The notes under the pieces are model-generated. The model saw nothing but the letters and a program-made list of their open reading frames with translations, searched no databases and was not told the DNA's origin. The translations under genes were made by a program, and so were the position numbers. Positions 1 through 6,943 of a DNA stretch of 7,797 nt are shown one piece after another (the first letter of the stretch is position 1; every line of letters begins with the position of its first letter). Source of the stretch: Alphaproteobacteria bacterium (lineage in GTDB: Bacteria; Pseudomonadota; Alphaproteobacteria; UBA8366); the NCBI GenBank assembly GCA_018665505.1, contig JABJCS010000012.1, forward strand, positions 1 to 7,797. The letters are read 5' to 3'.

Positions 1-398
1 GACACGGTCGTGCCCTTTTTACGTTCCGCCATGCGTTCCGCGAGTTCGATCGCGCGCTCGACCTGCCCCGCGCCCAGATACAATACGAAAGCGCGGCGCA
101 TCAATCGATCTTGTTCAGGATCGTCTTCCAGCACGCGCGCCATTAACTCCGCGGCGACGGCCAAATCTTGGTGCTTTTCGGCAAAGCGTCCCGCCAAATA
201 GCTGCCGAATATAGATTTTTCGAACGGTGTCTCATTGACGGAAATACGCACGTGACTAGCGTCGGCCAATTTAGCCGCAGGTTCGGTTTGCGCCGAAACA
301 CACGCCGAAGACATCAGCAAACCAATAACCGCCGCCCAACGGAAGACACCGCCGGCACGCAGAATACGGGCACCTAAACTTTTATTTTCAGCCGTCAT
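1..398 (-). CDS. Exported TPR-repeat protein, N-terminal part (cut by left edge)
   Basis: This is the first 132 codons of a gene reading leftwards out of the window. The start is the ATG at 398-396, the only in-frame start near the signal sequence. A GAGG lies just two bases upstream, so the ribosome site is close and not ideal. Residues 1-36 look like a Sec signal peptide: a basic stretch (K6, R11, R14, R20), a hydrophobic core at about 21-32, and a VSA/Q cleavage site after A36. Cys33 follows S-S-A, which does not match a lipobox, so a lipoprotein is less likely. From about residue 62 to 129 the chain has paired amphipathic helices with TPR spacing, including YLAGRFAEK, AAELMARVLEDDP and AGQVERAIELAERM. 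It was probably exported to the periplasm or outer membrane as a protein-interaction scaffold. The partner is unknown. It lies 96 bp downstream of ETF-QO on the same strand and may be co-transcribed with it. The specific function cannot be named. Confidence 0.85.
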   Translation of the reverse strand, partial: MTAENKSLGARILRAGGVFRWAAVIGLLMSSACVSAQTEPAAKLADASHVRISVNETPFEKSIFGSYLAGRFAEKHQDLAVAAELMARVLEDDPEQDRLMRRAFVLYLGAGQVERAIELAERMAERKKGTTV

Positions 399-494
399 TA
401 CCTCGACGCCAAAGCCGCGAAAATCGTCGTTAATAATAGCCGAATTGGCTCGCTCAAGCCAGCAACCGTTTCCGCCATCCGAGTCGAGCAATGC

Positions 495-2141
495 CTACAT
501 ATTCGGATAATTAGGGCCGCCGCCGCCTTCCGGCGTCACCCAAACGATATTCTGCGTTGGATCCTTGATGTCGCATGTCTTGCAGTGAACGCAGTTCTGC
601 GAATTTATCTGCAACCGGGGGTTCGATTCATCATCGTCATAGAGAATTTCATAGACTCCGGCAGGGCAGTAGCGCTGCTCCGGCGCGGCGTATTTCGCCA
701 GATTGACGTCAACCGGGACACTGTCGTCCTTCAAGGTGAGGTGAATCGGTTGATCCTCCTCATGATTGGTCGCCGAGAAGGAAACGCTGGTCAGTCGGTC
801 AAAGGACACGACACCATCCGGTTTCGGATACTCGATCGGTTGATAATCGGCGGCATTGCCGGTCGTCTCGTGATCCGCGTGGCCGTGCTTCAAGGTCCAG
901 GGCGCCTTGCCGCGCAGCAGGACTTGATCGATCCCCGCATGCAAAATACCACCGAGCAGTCCCCACTTGAATCCGGGACGTACATTGCGCGCCGCATGTA
1001 GTTCCTCATATACCCATGAGTTCTTGAACGCGTCGGCATATTCGACCAATTCGTCGGATGCCCGATCCGCCGAGATCGCGGCAAACGCGGCTTCGGCCGC
1101 CAACATGCCGGATTTCATCGCCGTATGGCTGCCTTTGATCTTCGGGGTATTGAGCGTTCCCGCCTCACAACCAACCAACACACCGCCCGGGAACGTCAGC
1201 TTCGGTAGGCTCTGTAGACCGCCTTCATTCAACGCCCGAGCCCCATAAGCGATACGCCGCCCACCTTCGAAAGTTGGTTTGATTTTCGGGTGCATCTTAA
1301 AGCGCTGAAATTCCTCAAACGGGCTGAGATAGGGATTCTTGTAGTCGAGACCAACCACAAAGCCGACCGCCACCTGGTTGTTTTCCAGGTGATAAAGGAA
1401 CGATCCGCCATAAGTATCGTTGTCGATGGGCCAGCCGGTACTGTGAACCACCAATCCCTGTTTATGTTTTTCCGGTTCGATCTCCCACAATTCCTTGATA
1501 CCGAGGCCATATGTCTGAGGCTCGACGCCTTCGCGCAGATCGAACTGTGCCATCAATTGCTTGCCGAGGCTGCCGCGGGACCCTTCGGCAAAGAAGGTGT
1601 ATTTGGCGTGCAACTCCATACCGACCTGATAGTTCGGCCCCTGCTCGCCCTCGCGGGTTACGCCCATATCGCCGGTCGCCACACCTTTGACCGAGCCATC
1701 GTCATTATAGAGGACCTCCGCAGCGGCAAACCCCGGATAAATCTCCACACCCAAGGCTTCCGCCTGCTCGCCCAACCAACGGCAAAGGTTGCCCAGACTG
1801 ATGATGTAATTACCGTGGTTCTTCATCGGTGGCGGCAACAGGAAGGTCGGCAGGGAATATCCACCAGTCTCGCTCAAATACAGGAATTGCTCAGACGTCA
1901 CCGGAGTATTGAGCGGTGCCTCCATGTCTTTCCAATCCGGGAACAACTCGTTCAAGGCGCGCGGTTCCAGCACCGCACCCGATAGAATATGCGCGCCGAC
2001 TTCCGAGCCCTTTTCCAGAATCGTGACCTCGATTTCGCGCCCCGCTTCCGCGGCCAGCTGTTTCAGACGGATCGCGGCGGCCAGACCGGATGGGCCAGCG
2101 CCAATGATCACAACATCCACTTCCATCGATTCGCGTTCCAT
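495..2141 (-). CDS. etfQO: Electron transfer flavoprotein-ubiquinone oxidoreductase
   Basis: This 548-residue protein is full length for bacterial ETF-QO. It is an inner-membrane-associated FAD and 4Fe-4S enzyme that passes electrons from reduced ETF to ubiquinone, linking acyl-CoA and amino-acid dehydrogenases to respiration. The sequence shows an N-terminal FAD dinucleotide fold with GAGPSG at residues 14-19 and the ribose-binding acid E43 at the end of the second strand. The family segment GAHILSGAV follows at about 49-57. Central quinone-domain signatures include YGLGIKELW and the [14 protein letters not shown] stretch. A C-terminal ferredoxin-like module has Cys492, Cys517, Cys520 and Cys523, giving the family spacing C-x24-C-x2-C-x2-C. 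The tail [10 protein letters not shown] is typical. The start at 2141 is preceded by GAGGTGA with GAGG seven bases away, which favours it over the internal Met6. No etfA or etfB is in the window. The gene is divergent from the uracil-DNA glycosylase. Confidence 0.98.
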   Translation of the reverse strand: MERESMEVDVVIIGAGPSGLAAAIRLKQLAAEAGREIEVTILEKGSEVGAHILSGAVLEPRALNELFPDWKDMEAPLNTPVTSEQFLYLSETGGYSLPTFLLPPPMKNHGNYIISLGNLCRWLGEQAEALGVEIYPGFAAAEVLYNDDGSVKGVATGDMGVTREGEQGPNYQVGMELHAKYTFFAEGSRGSLGKQLMAQFDLREGVEPQTYGLGIKELWEIEPEKHKQGLVVHSTGWPIDNDTYGGSFLYHLENNQVAVGFVVGLDYKNPYLSPFEEFQRFKMHPKIKPTFEGGRRIAYGARALNEGGLQSLPKLTFPGGVLVGCEAGTLNTPKIKGSHTAMKSGMLAAEAAFAAISADRASDELVEYADAFKNSWVYEELHAARNVRPGFKWGLLGGILHAGIDQVLLRGKAPWTLKHGHADHETTGNAADYQPIEYPKPDGVVSFDRLTSVSFSATNHEEDQPIHLTLKDDSVPVDVNLAKYAAPEQRYCPAGVYEILYDDDESNPRLQINSQNCVHCKTCDIKDPTQNIVWVTPEGGGGPNYPNM

Positions 2142-2244
2142 CGACTCACCTCACTCCGTTCGAATTCTCAAATTAACCGTGCGAGTTCTCTATATTACCG
2201 CGCCCGGATTTGGTAGATACATATTACGAAGGGACGTTCGCGCC
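2142..2244. promoter_or_regulatory. Divergent promoter region between ETF-QO and uracil-DNA glycosylase
   Basis: This 103-bp gap lies between two genes that start away from each other, so it must hold at least one promoter for each, or leaders fed by them. It is AT-richer than its surroundings. On the plus strand, TATATT at 2191-2196 is a possible -10 element, but no good -35 sits 16-18 bp upstream. TTACCG (2195-2200) with TACATA (2218-2223) and a 17-bp spacer is another weak pair. On the minus strand, TAATAT at 2197-2192 is a possible -10, again without a convincing -35. An AAGGGA at 2229-2234 serves as the ribosome site for the plus-strand gene. The existence of promoters here is inferred from gene layout, and the exact elements are not resolved by eye. 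Confidence 0.5.
2156..2190 (+). repeat. 14-bp direct repeat, 21-bp period, possible operator
   Basis: CCGTTCGAATTCTC at 2156-2169 and CCGTGCGAGTTCTC at 2177-2190 match at 12 of 14 positions and are offset by exactly 21 bp, about two turns of the helix. The second copy ends directly before the TATATT at 2191. The first lies about 15 bp upstream of the ETF-QO start codon. A third CCG occurs at 2198, again 21 bp on, but the rest of that unit matches poorly (7 of 14). Same-face spacing in a divergent gap suggests binding by a dimer or by tandem regulator subunits. No regulator can be named. Confidence 0.45.
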
Positions 2245-3081
2245 ATGACACAAGACCATCAAACCGCACAAACAATGTCGCCGCTCGACGCATTGCGCTG
2301 GCACGTGGAGATGGGTATTGACGAGGTTGTCGACGAGATGCCGGTCGACCGATACGCGACGGCGAAACAACCACTTCCCGCGACGCCCGCCACCGTTCCG
2401 GCCGTACAACCGCCGCAGGACATGCCGCAGGCCGCGCCGCGCCAAGCGAGCGGACAGGCGCTAGCCCCCGCTGAAGGCGCCCGCGATGCCATCGCTGTCG
2501 CGGCGGGCGCGCAAACAATCGACGAACTCCGCGAACGCTTAGAAGGATTCGAGGGATGCGCCCTTAAATTCACGGCGACCAATACCGTCTTCGCCGACGG
2601 TGATCCGGCCTCCGATTTGATGCTTATCGGCGAAGCGCCCGGCGTCGATGAGGATCGCCAAGGCCTGCCCTTCGTCGGCGCCAGTGGACAATTGCTGAAC
2701 CGGATGTTGGCCGCCCTCGGACGGGAGCGCGATACGGTCTACATTTCCAATATCCTGTTCTGGCGTCCCCCCGGCAATCGTAGCCCGACGGACGCGGAGA
2801 CGGCGGCCTGTCTGCCGTTCGTACAGCGCCACATCGAACTCGCGAAACCCAAGGTCTTGGTATTTCTCGGCGGCAGCTCCGCCAAAACGATGCTGAGCCG
2901 CAAAGAGGGCATCATGCGCTTGCGCGGCAAATGGTTCGACTATACGAGCGACGGTCTTGATACGCCGATCCCAGCGATGCCGACCTTCCACCCGGCGTTC
3001 CTTCTGCGTCAATCGGCGCAAAAACGGGAAGCCTGGCGCGATTTCCTCTCGATCCAGGAAAAGCTCGATGGTTTCGGTTAG
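2245..3081 (+). CDS. Uracil-DNA glycosylase, family 4-like, lacking two iron-sulfur cysteines
   Basis: This 278-residue protein of the family 4/SPO1 polymerase-related uracil-DNA glycosylase group cuts uracil from DNA in base-excision repair. The catalytic domain covers about residues 91-275. Motif A is GEAPG at 129-133, followed by E136-D137 and the [12 protein letters not shown] segment. WRPPGNR lies at 173-179. Motif B is HPAFLLR at 249-255. Classical family 4 enzymes hold a 4Fe-4S cluster with four cysteines. Here only C105 and C189 remain at those places. F102 replaces the first cysteine of the CxxC pair and W173 replaces the cysteine before RPPGN, so a normal cluster is unlikely. Residues 12-36 form a conserved-looking helix ([11 protein letters not shown]...), and about 42-78 are a Pro/Ala/Gln-rich flexible linker. 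The reading frame is open well upstream into the ETF-QO gene, but the ATG at 2245 has AAGGGA ten bases upstream, lies outside that gene, and gives a normal N-terminus. Met11 is a possible alternative start. Confidence 0.93.
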   Translation: MTQDHQTAQTMSPLDALRWHVEMGIDEVVDEMPVDRYATAKQPLPATPATVPAVQPPQDMPQAAPRQASGQALAPAEGARDAIAVAAGAQTIDELRERLEGFEGCALKFTATNTVFADGDPASDLMLIGEAPGVDEDRQGLPFVGASGQLLNRMLAALGRERDTVYISNILFWRPPGNRSPTDAETAACLPFVQRHIELAKPKVLVFLGGSSAKTMLSRKEGIMRLRGKWFDYTSDGLDTPIPAMPTFHPAFLLRQSAQKREAWRDFLSIQEKLDGFG

Positions 3082-3255
3082 TCGGCTACTTTAGCGCGAT
3101 TTTCAAGTCGACAAGGAAACACACATCCACCAATCCAGAATGTTCCGCTTCGCCTTCCCTGCGGCCAGCGGTCACCTTGCACCGAATCGTGTTCTCAAGT
3201 AGGACTATATTTAAGGGTACGGCTCAAAAACGGATACTCCGAGGGGCGGAAAATC
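3082..3255. promoter_or_regulatory. Intergenic region upstream of slt, probable promoter
   Basis: This 174-bp gap is the longest non-coding stretch in the window and precedes the slt-moaB-VOC run, so a promoter for that run is expected here. TTGCAC at 3177-3182 resembles a -35 element and TATATT at 3206-3211 a -10, but they are 23 bp apart, too far for a standard sigma-70 pair. No clear intrinsic terminator follows the glycosylase stop: the best inverted pair (CCGCT near 3145 with AGCGG near 3166) has a long unpaired loop and no T run. I see no small ORF or RNA gene that I can support. Confidence 0.35.
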
Positions 3256-3258
3256 TTG
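3241..3258 (+). promoter_or_regulatory. Ribosome binding site and TTG start of slt
   Basis: GAGGGG at 3241-3246 lies nine bases before the TTG at 3256-3258, with a second purine run (GGCGGA, 3245-3250) closer in. The frame stays open upstream but has no ATG or GTG in the adjacent 60 bases. The next in-frame ATG falls deep inside the mature protein. The TTG also places a full signal peptide at the very start of the product. These points together decide the start. Confidence 0.7.
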
Positions 3259-5091
3259 AAGCTTGAGTTTTTCAAAAGCCGGGCTGCGATCTCGATTCTC
3301 GCGGCCGGAGCGCTCTTTGCGGGCGGACACGACGTGCAGGCCAACGATGCGCCGCGCGATACGGCCGCATTGCCTATCGGAATTGACGTTCGGGATGCGC
3401 AGACGACCCTGCCGGTGATCCTGCCGACGGCGGACGCGAACCTCTATCGTCGAATATTCGAGCTGCAACAAGACGGCCAATGGCGGGCCGCGGACGGCCT
3501 CGTCAAACAGCTCACCGACCCGTTGCTCCTGGGGCATGTTCTGTATCAGCGCTATATGCATCCGACGAAATACCGGTCGCGCTATGCCGAGTTGAAAAAA
3601 TGGATGACGGCTTATGCCGACCATCCCGGCGCGCGGCGCGTCTATCAATTAGCGATGCGGCGAAAACCCGGCAATTGGCGCCCCCCACAACGGCCACTCG
3701 GTGTCTCGTTCGGGCCATTGCCGCCCGAGAGCGATGAGGACGTTCGCTCCGGTCGATCCTCTAAAAAACGCTACGGCACCAAAGCCCAACGCCGACATGC
3801 GCGTTATGTAACGCGGCAAATTAAATCCCTGGTGCGGCGCGGACGCCCGACACAGGCTCTAAAACGTCTGCAGCGTAAGGATATCCGGCGCGGCTTCGAC
3901 GCGGTCAATTACGACCGGGCACTAGCGATCGTGGCGCGCGGATACTACCACGCCAAGGATGACGCAAAGGCGCTGAAAGTCACTGCCCCCGCCATCGCAC
4001 GCTCCGGTGTGAAAGCGCCAATGGCGCTTTGGTGGTCCGGCCTCGCGGCATGGCGTTCCGGACAATTCGCTCAATCCGCCCGTCATTTCGAACTTCTGAT
4101 CGCAGCAAAATTGGATGACGATTGGATTACCTCGGGAGCGGCATATTGGGCTGCCCGTGCGCATTTGGCCGCACGCCAACCGGCCCAGGTAAATCCGCTG
4201 CTGGCCGTCGCGGCACGTTATTCCCGGACCTTCTACGGATTGCTCGCGGCGCGTGCCCTCGGCGAACCACCAGCGTTCGAATGGGAAATGCCGAAGCTCG
4301 GCGCCATCGAAATGAACTTGCTCTCACAGGCTCCGGCCGCGAAACGCGCCCTGGCCTTGATTCAGGTTGGGGAGACGGGTCGGGCCGAAACTGAATTGAA
4401 ACGGTTTACTGGTAATCTCTCGCCGGAATTGGCGCGCATCCTGTTAGGCCTAACGGCGAAGGCCAATCTTCCCGCCCTTGCCTATCGGCTCGGGCGGTTG
4501 CTGGAAGCGCGGGGCGGCTACAAATACGACGCGGCGCTCTACCCAGTTCCCGATTGGGTACCCGTTTCTGGATATAATGTAGACAGAGCGATGATTTTCG
4601 CATTGATCCGGCAAGAGTCCGGCTTCAAGCCGAAAGCAAAAAGCCGCGTTGGTGCCCGAGGCCTCATGCAGTTGATGCCGCGCACCGCCGGATTTATCGC
4701 CGGAAAGAGATTTCGCGGCCACAATCGCCACGCGCTATTCAACCCCGAATACAATATCGAATTGGGGCAGAAATACATTCAACACCTTTTCGAGTTTCCC
4801 CGGATTGAGGGGAATCTGTTTTTCGCCGCCGCCGCCTATAATGGTGGCCCGGGCAATTTGAATAAATGGCGGCGCAAATCGGAATACCAAGACGATCCCC
4901 TGCTGTTCATCGAGAGTATTCCATCGCGGGAAACACGGGTTTTCATCGAACGGGTGCTGACGAATTTGTGGATTTACCGCTATCGGCTCGGGCAACCGAC
5001 GCCATCGCTCGATGCGGTCGCGGCAGGCACATGGCCGCGCTATAATCGCCTCGACATCAACACGAAGAAGGTCGCGAACCGTGCCGATTGA
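3256..5091 (+). CDS. slt: Soluble lytic murein transglycosylase (Slt70-like, GH23)
   Basis: This 611-residue periplasmic enzyme cleaves the MurNAc-GlcNAc bond of peptidoglycan without water, leaving 1,6-anhydro ends. Residues 1-29 are a signal peptide (K2 and K7-R9, hydrophobic core at about 10-23, cleavage VQA/N). Residues about 55-420 are a mostly helical region like the superhelical domain of Slt70. It includes a very basic stretch at about 164-210 that contains LVRRGRPTQAL, a segment I recognise from alphaproteobacterial members. The C-terminal catalytic domain begins near 440. ALIRQESGF carries the catalytic Glu454, followed by GARGLMQLMP at 466-475 and AYNGGPGN at 527-534, the three standard GH23 motifs. 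The length fits Slt70-type enzymes. It starts at TTG, as argued under the ribosome site. The last 11 bases overlap the start of moaB, implying co-translation of the two. It may recycle or remodel the cell wall. No cell-wall synthesis partner is adjacent. Confidence 0.96.
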   Translation: MKLEFFKSRAAISILAAGALFAGGHDVQANDAPRDTAALPIGIDVRDAQTTLPVILPTADANLYRRIFELQQDGQWRAADGLVKQLTDPLLLGHVLYQRYMHPTKYRSRYAELKKWMTAYADHPGARRVYQLAMRRKPGNWRPPQRPLGVSFGPLPPESDEDVRSGRSSKKRYGTKAQRRHARYVTRQIKSLVRRGRPTQALKRLQRKDIRRGFDAVNYDRALAIVARGYYHAKDDAKALKVTAPAIARSGVKAPMALWWSGLAAWRSGQFAQSARHFELLIAAKLDDDWITSGAAYWAARAHLAARQPAQVNPLLAVAARYSRTFYGLLAARALGEPPAFEWEMPKLGAIEMNLLSQAPAAKRALALIQVGETGRAETELKRFTGNLSPELARILLGLTAKANLPALAYRLGRLLEARGGYKYDAALYPVPDWVPVSGYNVDRAMIFALIRQESGFKPKAKSRVGARGLMQLMPRTAGFIAGKRFRGHNRHALFNPEYNIELGQKYIQHLFEFPRIEGNLFFAAAAYNGGPGNLNKWRRKSEYQDDPLLFIESIPSRETRVFIERVLTNLWIYRYRLGQPTPSLDAVAAGTWPRYNRLDINTKKVANRAD

Positions 5092-5608
5092 CGAAAGCCT
5101 GCCTTTCCTGCCGGTCAATATCGCCATTCTGACCGTCTCCGATACGCGCACGGAATCGGACGACCGCTCCGGTGATACCTTGGTCGAGCGGTTGAAGTCA
5201 GACGGACATCAATTGGCTGACCGCGCCATCGTGAAGGACGATCCGGACACTATCGTGAGCCGGTTGCAAACCTGGATCAACGATCCCGACGTGGATGTGG
5301 TGGTCGCCACGGGCGGCACGGGCGTGACGGGCCGGGATGTGACACCTGAAGCCTTCGAACGGGTATGCGAGAAAGACATTCCGGGCTTCGGCGAGTTGTT
5401 CCGCTGGATCAGCTATCAGAAAATCGGCACGTCAACGATTCAAAGCCGCGCGGTTGCCGGCGTCGCCAAAGGCACCTATCTGTTCGCCTTGCCGGGCTCG
5501 ACCGGCGCCTGCAAGGACGGATGGGACGACATCCTGCACCATCAACTCGACAATCGTTTTCGGCCCTGTAATTTCGTCGAATTGATGCCGCGCCTTCAGG
5601 AAACTTGA
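5081..5608 (+). CDS. moaB: Molybdenum cofactor biosynthesis protein MoaB
   Basis: This 175-residue cytoplasmic protein of the MoaB/MogA molybdopterin-binding family is close to E. coli MoaB over its whole length. The N-terminal strand is NIAILTVSDTR (13-23). The nucleotide/molybdopterin loop is ATGGTGVTGRDVTPEA at 76-91. GFGELFRWIS, then IGTSTIQSRAVAGVAKGT and ALPGSTGACKDGW at 136-148 follow, and the end RPCNF at 161-165 is as in MoaB proteins. Family members bind molybdopterin. Archaeal MoaB and bacterial MogA adenylate it, while the exact role of E. coli-type MoaB is less certain. The GTG at 5081 is chosen because GAAGG lies about nine bases upstream and the resulting N-terminus aligns with the family. 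Further upstream the frame lies inside slt. It overlaps slt by 11 bp and is followed after 4 bp by the VOC gene. No other moa or moe genes are nearby. Confidence 0.95.
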   Translation: MPIDESLPFLPVNIAILTVSDTRTESDDRSGDTLVERLKSDGHQLADRAIVKDDPDTIVSRLQTWINDPDVDVVVATGGTGVTGRDVTPEAFERVCEKDIPGFGELFRWISYQKIGTSTIQSRAVAGVAKGTYLFALPGSTGACKDGWDDILHHQLDNRFRPCNFVELMPRLQET

Positions 5609-5612
5609 GCTC

Positions 5613-6047
5613 GTGGACGCACGGGTCAGTATCGTCTCTCTCGGCGTCACGGATATGCAACGTTCTCGTCAATTCTATGAGCAAGGGCTCGGCTGGCGCG
5701 CCTCCGCCATCGGCGACGGTGAGGTAGCGTTCTATCAAGCGGGCGCCATGATCGTCGGTCTCTACGACCGAGCAAAACTGGCCGCGGAGGAGAACCTGCC
5801 GCCGGTCAACGACCCGCAAAATGTCCATGGCGGCATTACCTTGGCGCAAAATCAAGCAAGCAAGGCAGATGTCGATGACGTGGTCGCGGGCGCAGTCCGC
5901 GCCGGTGGCACCTTACGTAGGGAGCCCGCCGACACATTCTGGGGCGGCTATGCCGGCTCTTTCGCCGATCCCGACGGACACGTTTGGGAGATCGCCTGGA
6001 ACCCGTTTTTTACCTTGGACGAAAGTGGCATCCGGCTGCCGGATTAG
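5613..6047 (+). CDS. VOC superfamily (glyoxalase/dioxygenase-fold) protein
   Basis: This is a 144-residue single-domain protein with two beta-alpha-beta-beta-beta modules. Module one contains VSLGVTDMQRSRQFYEQGLGW (about 8-28, a typical VOC opening helix). Module two contains HGGITLAQN (72-80), then an alpha helix with ADVDDVVAGAVRAGG, and the very typical ending FADPDGHVWEIAWNP (117-131). His72 and Glu126 stand where VOC enzymes place metal ligands. The first-strand position that usually holds His is occupied by Ser/Leu (S9-L10), so the metal site may be incomplete. The substrate cannot be predicted. The GTG start lies four bases after the moaB stop, with AGGA about eleven bases upstream, so it is probably the last gene of the slt-moaB run. 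Its stop codon overlaps the stop of the opposing gene. Confidence 0.88.
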   Translation: MDARVSIVSLGVTDMQRSRQFYEQGLGWRASAIGDGEVAFYQAGAMIVGLYDRAKLAAEENLPPVNDPQNVHGGITLAQNQASKADVDDVVAGAVRAGGTLRREPADTFWGGYAGSFADPDGHVWEIAWNPFFTLDESGIRLPD

Positions 6048-6868
6048 CCTTTCATATAGGCCGAAAGCTCGGGTGTCGGGATCGATGTATCGACAAAACC
6101 GAACGTACCTTCATCGCGCACTTCCTTCGCGGCGTCGATCATCGCGCTGATGGCCGACCGGTAGAGCGATGTCGCGAGGCTGATCCGGCGAACGCCCGCC
6201 TCCTGTAGACCGGCGAAGGTGAACGACTTCCCGGGAATCCCGACCATGAAGTTGAACGGCGTGGAGACAGCGTCGCATACTGCCCGCACCGCGTCCAAGT
6301 CCGGCAAACCGGGCGCCATCAATACTTTTGCCCCGGCCGCTTCATATGCCTGCAGGCGGCGAATGGTATCTTCCAGGTCGGGATTGCCACGCAGGAAATT
6401 CTCGCATCTTCCTGTCAGTTTGAAATCGAAATCGAGCGCATTCATCGCGGCGACACCGGCAGCAATTCGTTCGACGGCGGTGTCGAAGGGATAAATCGGC
6501 TGCGCCTTATCCTTCGTCGCATCCTCGATCGTGCAACCGACGAGGCCCGCTTCGGCGGCTCGGCGCACCGTCTCCGCCACCGCTTCCGGCGCATCGCCGA
6601 ACCCGTTCTCCAAATCGGCGGAGACAGGCAGGTCGGTCGCATCGACAACCACGCGGGCGTGTTCAATCGCCTCATCCCGTGAGATCAAACCGTCGCGGCG
6701 GCCGATCGTGCCAGCAAACCCGCCGCTCGATGTTGCCACCGCCTTGAAGCCGAGACCCGAGACAATCCGTGCCGACCCCGCGTCGAATACATTGGCGACG
6801 ACAAAGGCTCCGGATCCCGTATGCAAGGCATCAAATTTCTTAGCTTTCTCAGATTGGCTCACGCTCAT
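6044..6868 (-). CDS. Isocitrate lyase/PEP mutase family protein, substrate unknown
   Basis: This 274-residue cytoplasmic TIM-barrel protein belongs to the isocitrate lyase/phosphoenolpyruvate mutase superfamily, whose members make or break C-C or C-P bonds of small oxo-acids using Mg2+. Visible family motifs are VANVFDAGSA (24-33), ATSSGGFAGT (45-54), the metal-binding SADLENGFG (83-91, with D85 and E87), GCTIED (111-116) and LTGRCENF (151-158). The KKCGH/KRCGH catalytic cysteine motif of isocitrate and 2-methylisocitrate lyases is absent, so it is neither of those. Oxaloacetate decarboxylase-like or other hydrolase/lyase activity is possible. The ATG at 6868 is chosen because GGGAG (6880-6876) sits seven bases upstream. 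The longer frame starts at a TTG (6919) without such a site and adds an atypical N-terminus. It lies 75 bp downstream of the glycosyltransferase pair on the same strand and may be co-transcribed or have its own promoter. Confidence 0.9.
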   Translation of the reverse strand: MSVSQSEKAKKFDALHTGSGAFVVANVFDAGSARIVSGLGFKAVATSSGGFAGTIGRRDGLISRDEAIEHARVVVDATDLPVSADLENGFGDAPEAVAETVRRAAEAGLVGCTIEDATKDKAQPIYPFDTAVERIAAGVAAMNALDFDFKLTGRCENFLRGNPDLEDTIRRLQAYEAAGAKVLMAPGLPDLDAVRAVCDAVSTPFNFMVGIPGKSFTFAGLQEAGVRRISLATSLYRSAISAMIDAAKEVRDEGTFGFVDTSIPTPELSAYMKG

Positions 6869-6943
6869 GACGATTCTCCCAAAATGGATTTGGCGATAAA
6901 TCGTCCCTAACGGTGACAATGTCGAGGACCAATCCGATTTGAG
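6869..6943 (-). promoter_or_regulatory. Leader and possible promoter of the PEP mutase-family gene
   Basis: This 75-bp gap separates the DUF2064 transferase stop from the PEP mutase-family start. On the minus strand, TTGTCA at 6919-6914 matches the -35 consensus at five of six places. The only -10-like runs that follow are TTTATC (13 bp spacer) and TATCGC (15 bp), both poor. The GGGAG ribosome site at 6880-6876 is good. No terminator hairpin is visible, so read-through from the upstream genes is equally plausible. Confidence 0.25.

Noticed and set aside
425..470. Short inverted repeats (AGCC/GGCT) between ETF-QO and the TPR gene
   Set aside because: Four-base stems without a T run are expected by chance in GC-rich DNA. 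They are not a supportable terminator or operator.
585..1001. 138-codon plus-strand frame opposite the ETF-QO C-terminal part
   Set aside because: It is antisense to the conserved 4Fe-4S region, has no family features and no support for a separate gene.
1290..1985. 231-codon open frame on the plus strand opposite ETF-QO
   Set aside because: It lies wholly antisense to a highly conserved full-length gene, has no recognisable domain and looks like a GC-rich shadow frame.
1909..2244. N-terminal extension of the glycosylase frame into the ETF-QO gene
   Set aside because: The frame happens to be open, but the extension is antisense to ETF-QO. The ATG at 2245 has its own ribosome site and gives a family-like N-terminus.
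2539..3021. 160-codon minus-strand frame opposite the glycosylase
   Set aside because: It is antisense to clear catalytic motifs and its translation resembles no family I know.
3140..3176. Possible terminator hairpin after the glycosylase gene
   Set aside because: The stem is only five pairs with a long loop and no T run, too weak to call.
3211..3648. 145-codon minus-strand frame over the slt start
   Set aside because: It overlaps the slt signal peptide region, has no domain and no convincing start context.
4735..5151. 138-codon minus-strand frame over the slt-moaB junction
   Set aside because: It is a shadow of the GH23 catalytic domain with no recognisable content.
6869..6919. Longer N-terminus of the PEP mutase-family protein from TTG at 6919
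   Set aside because: The internal ATG at 6868 has a strong GGGAG site and begins right before the conserved part. The extra 17 residues are atypical.
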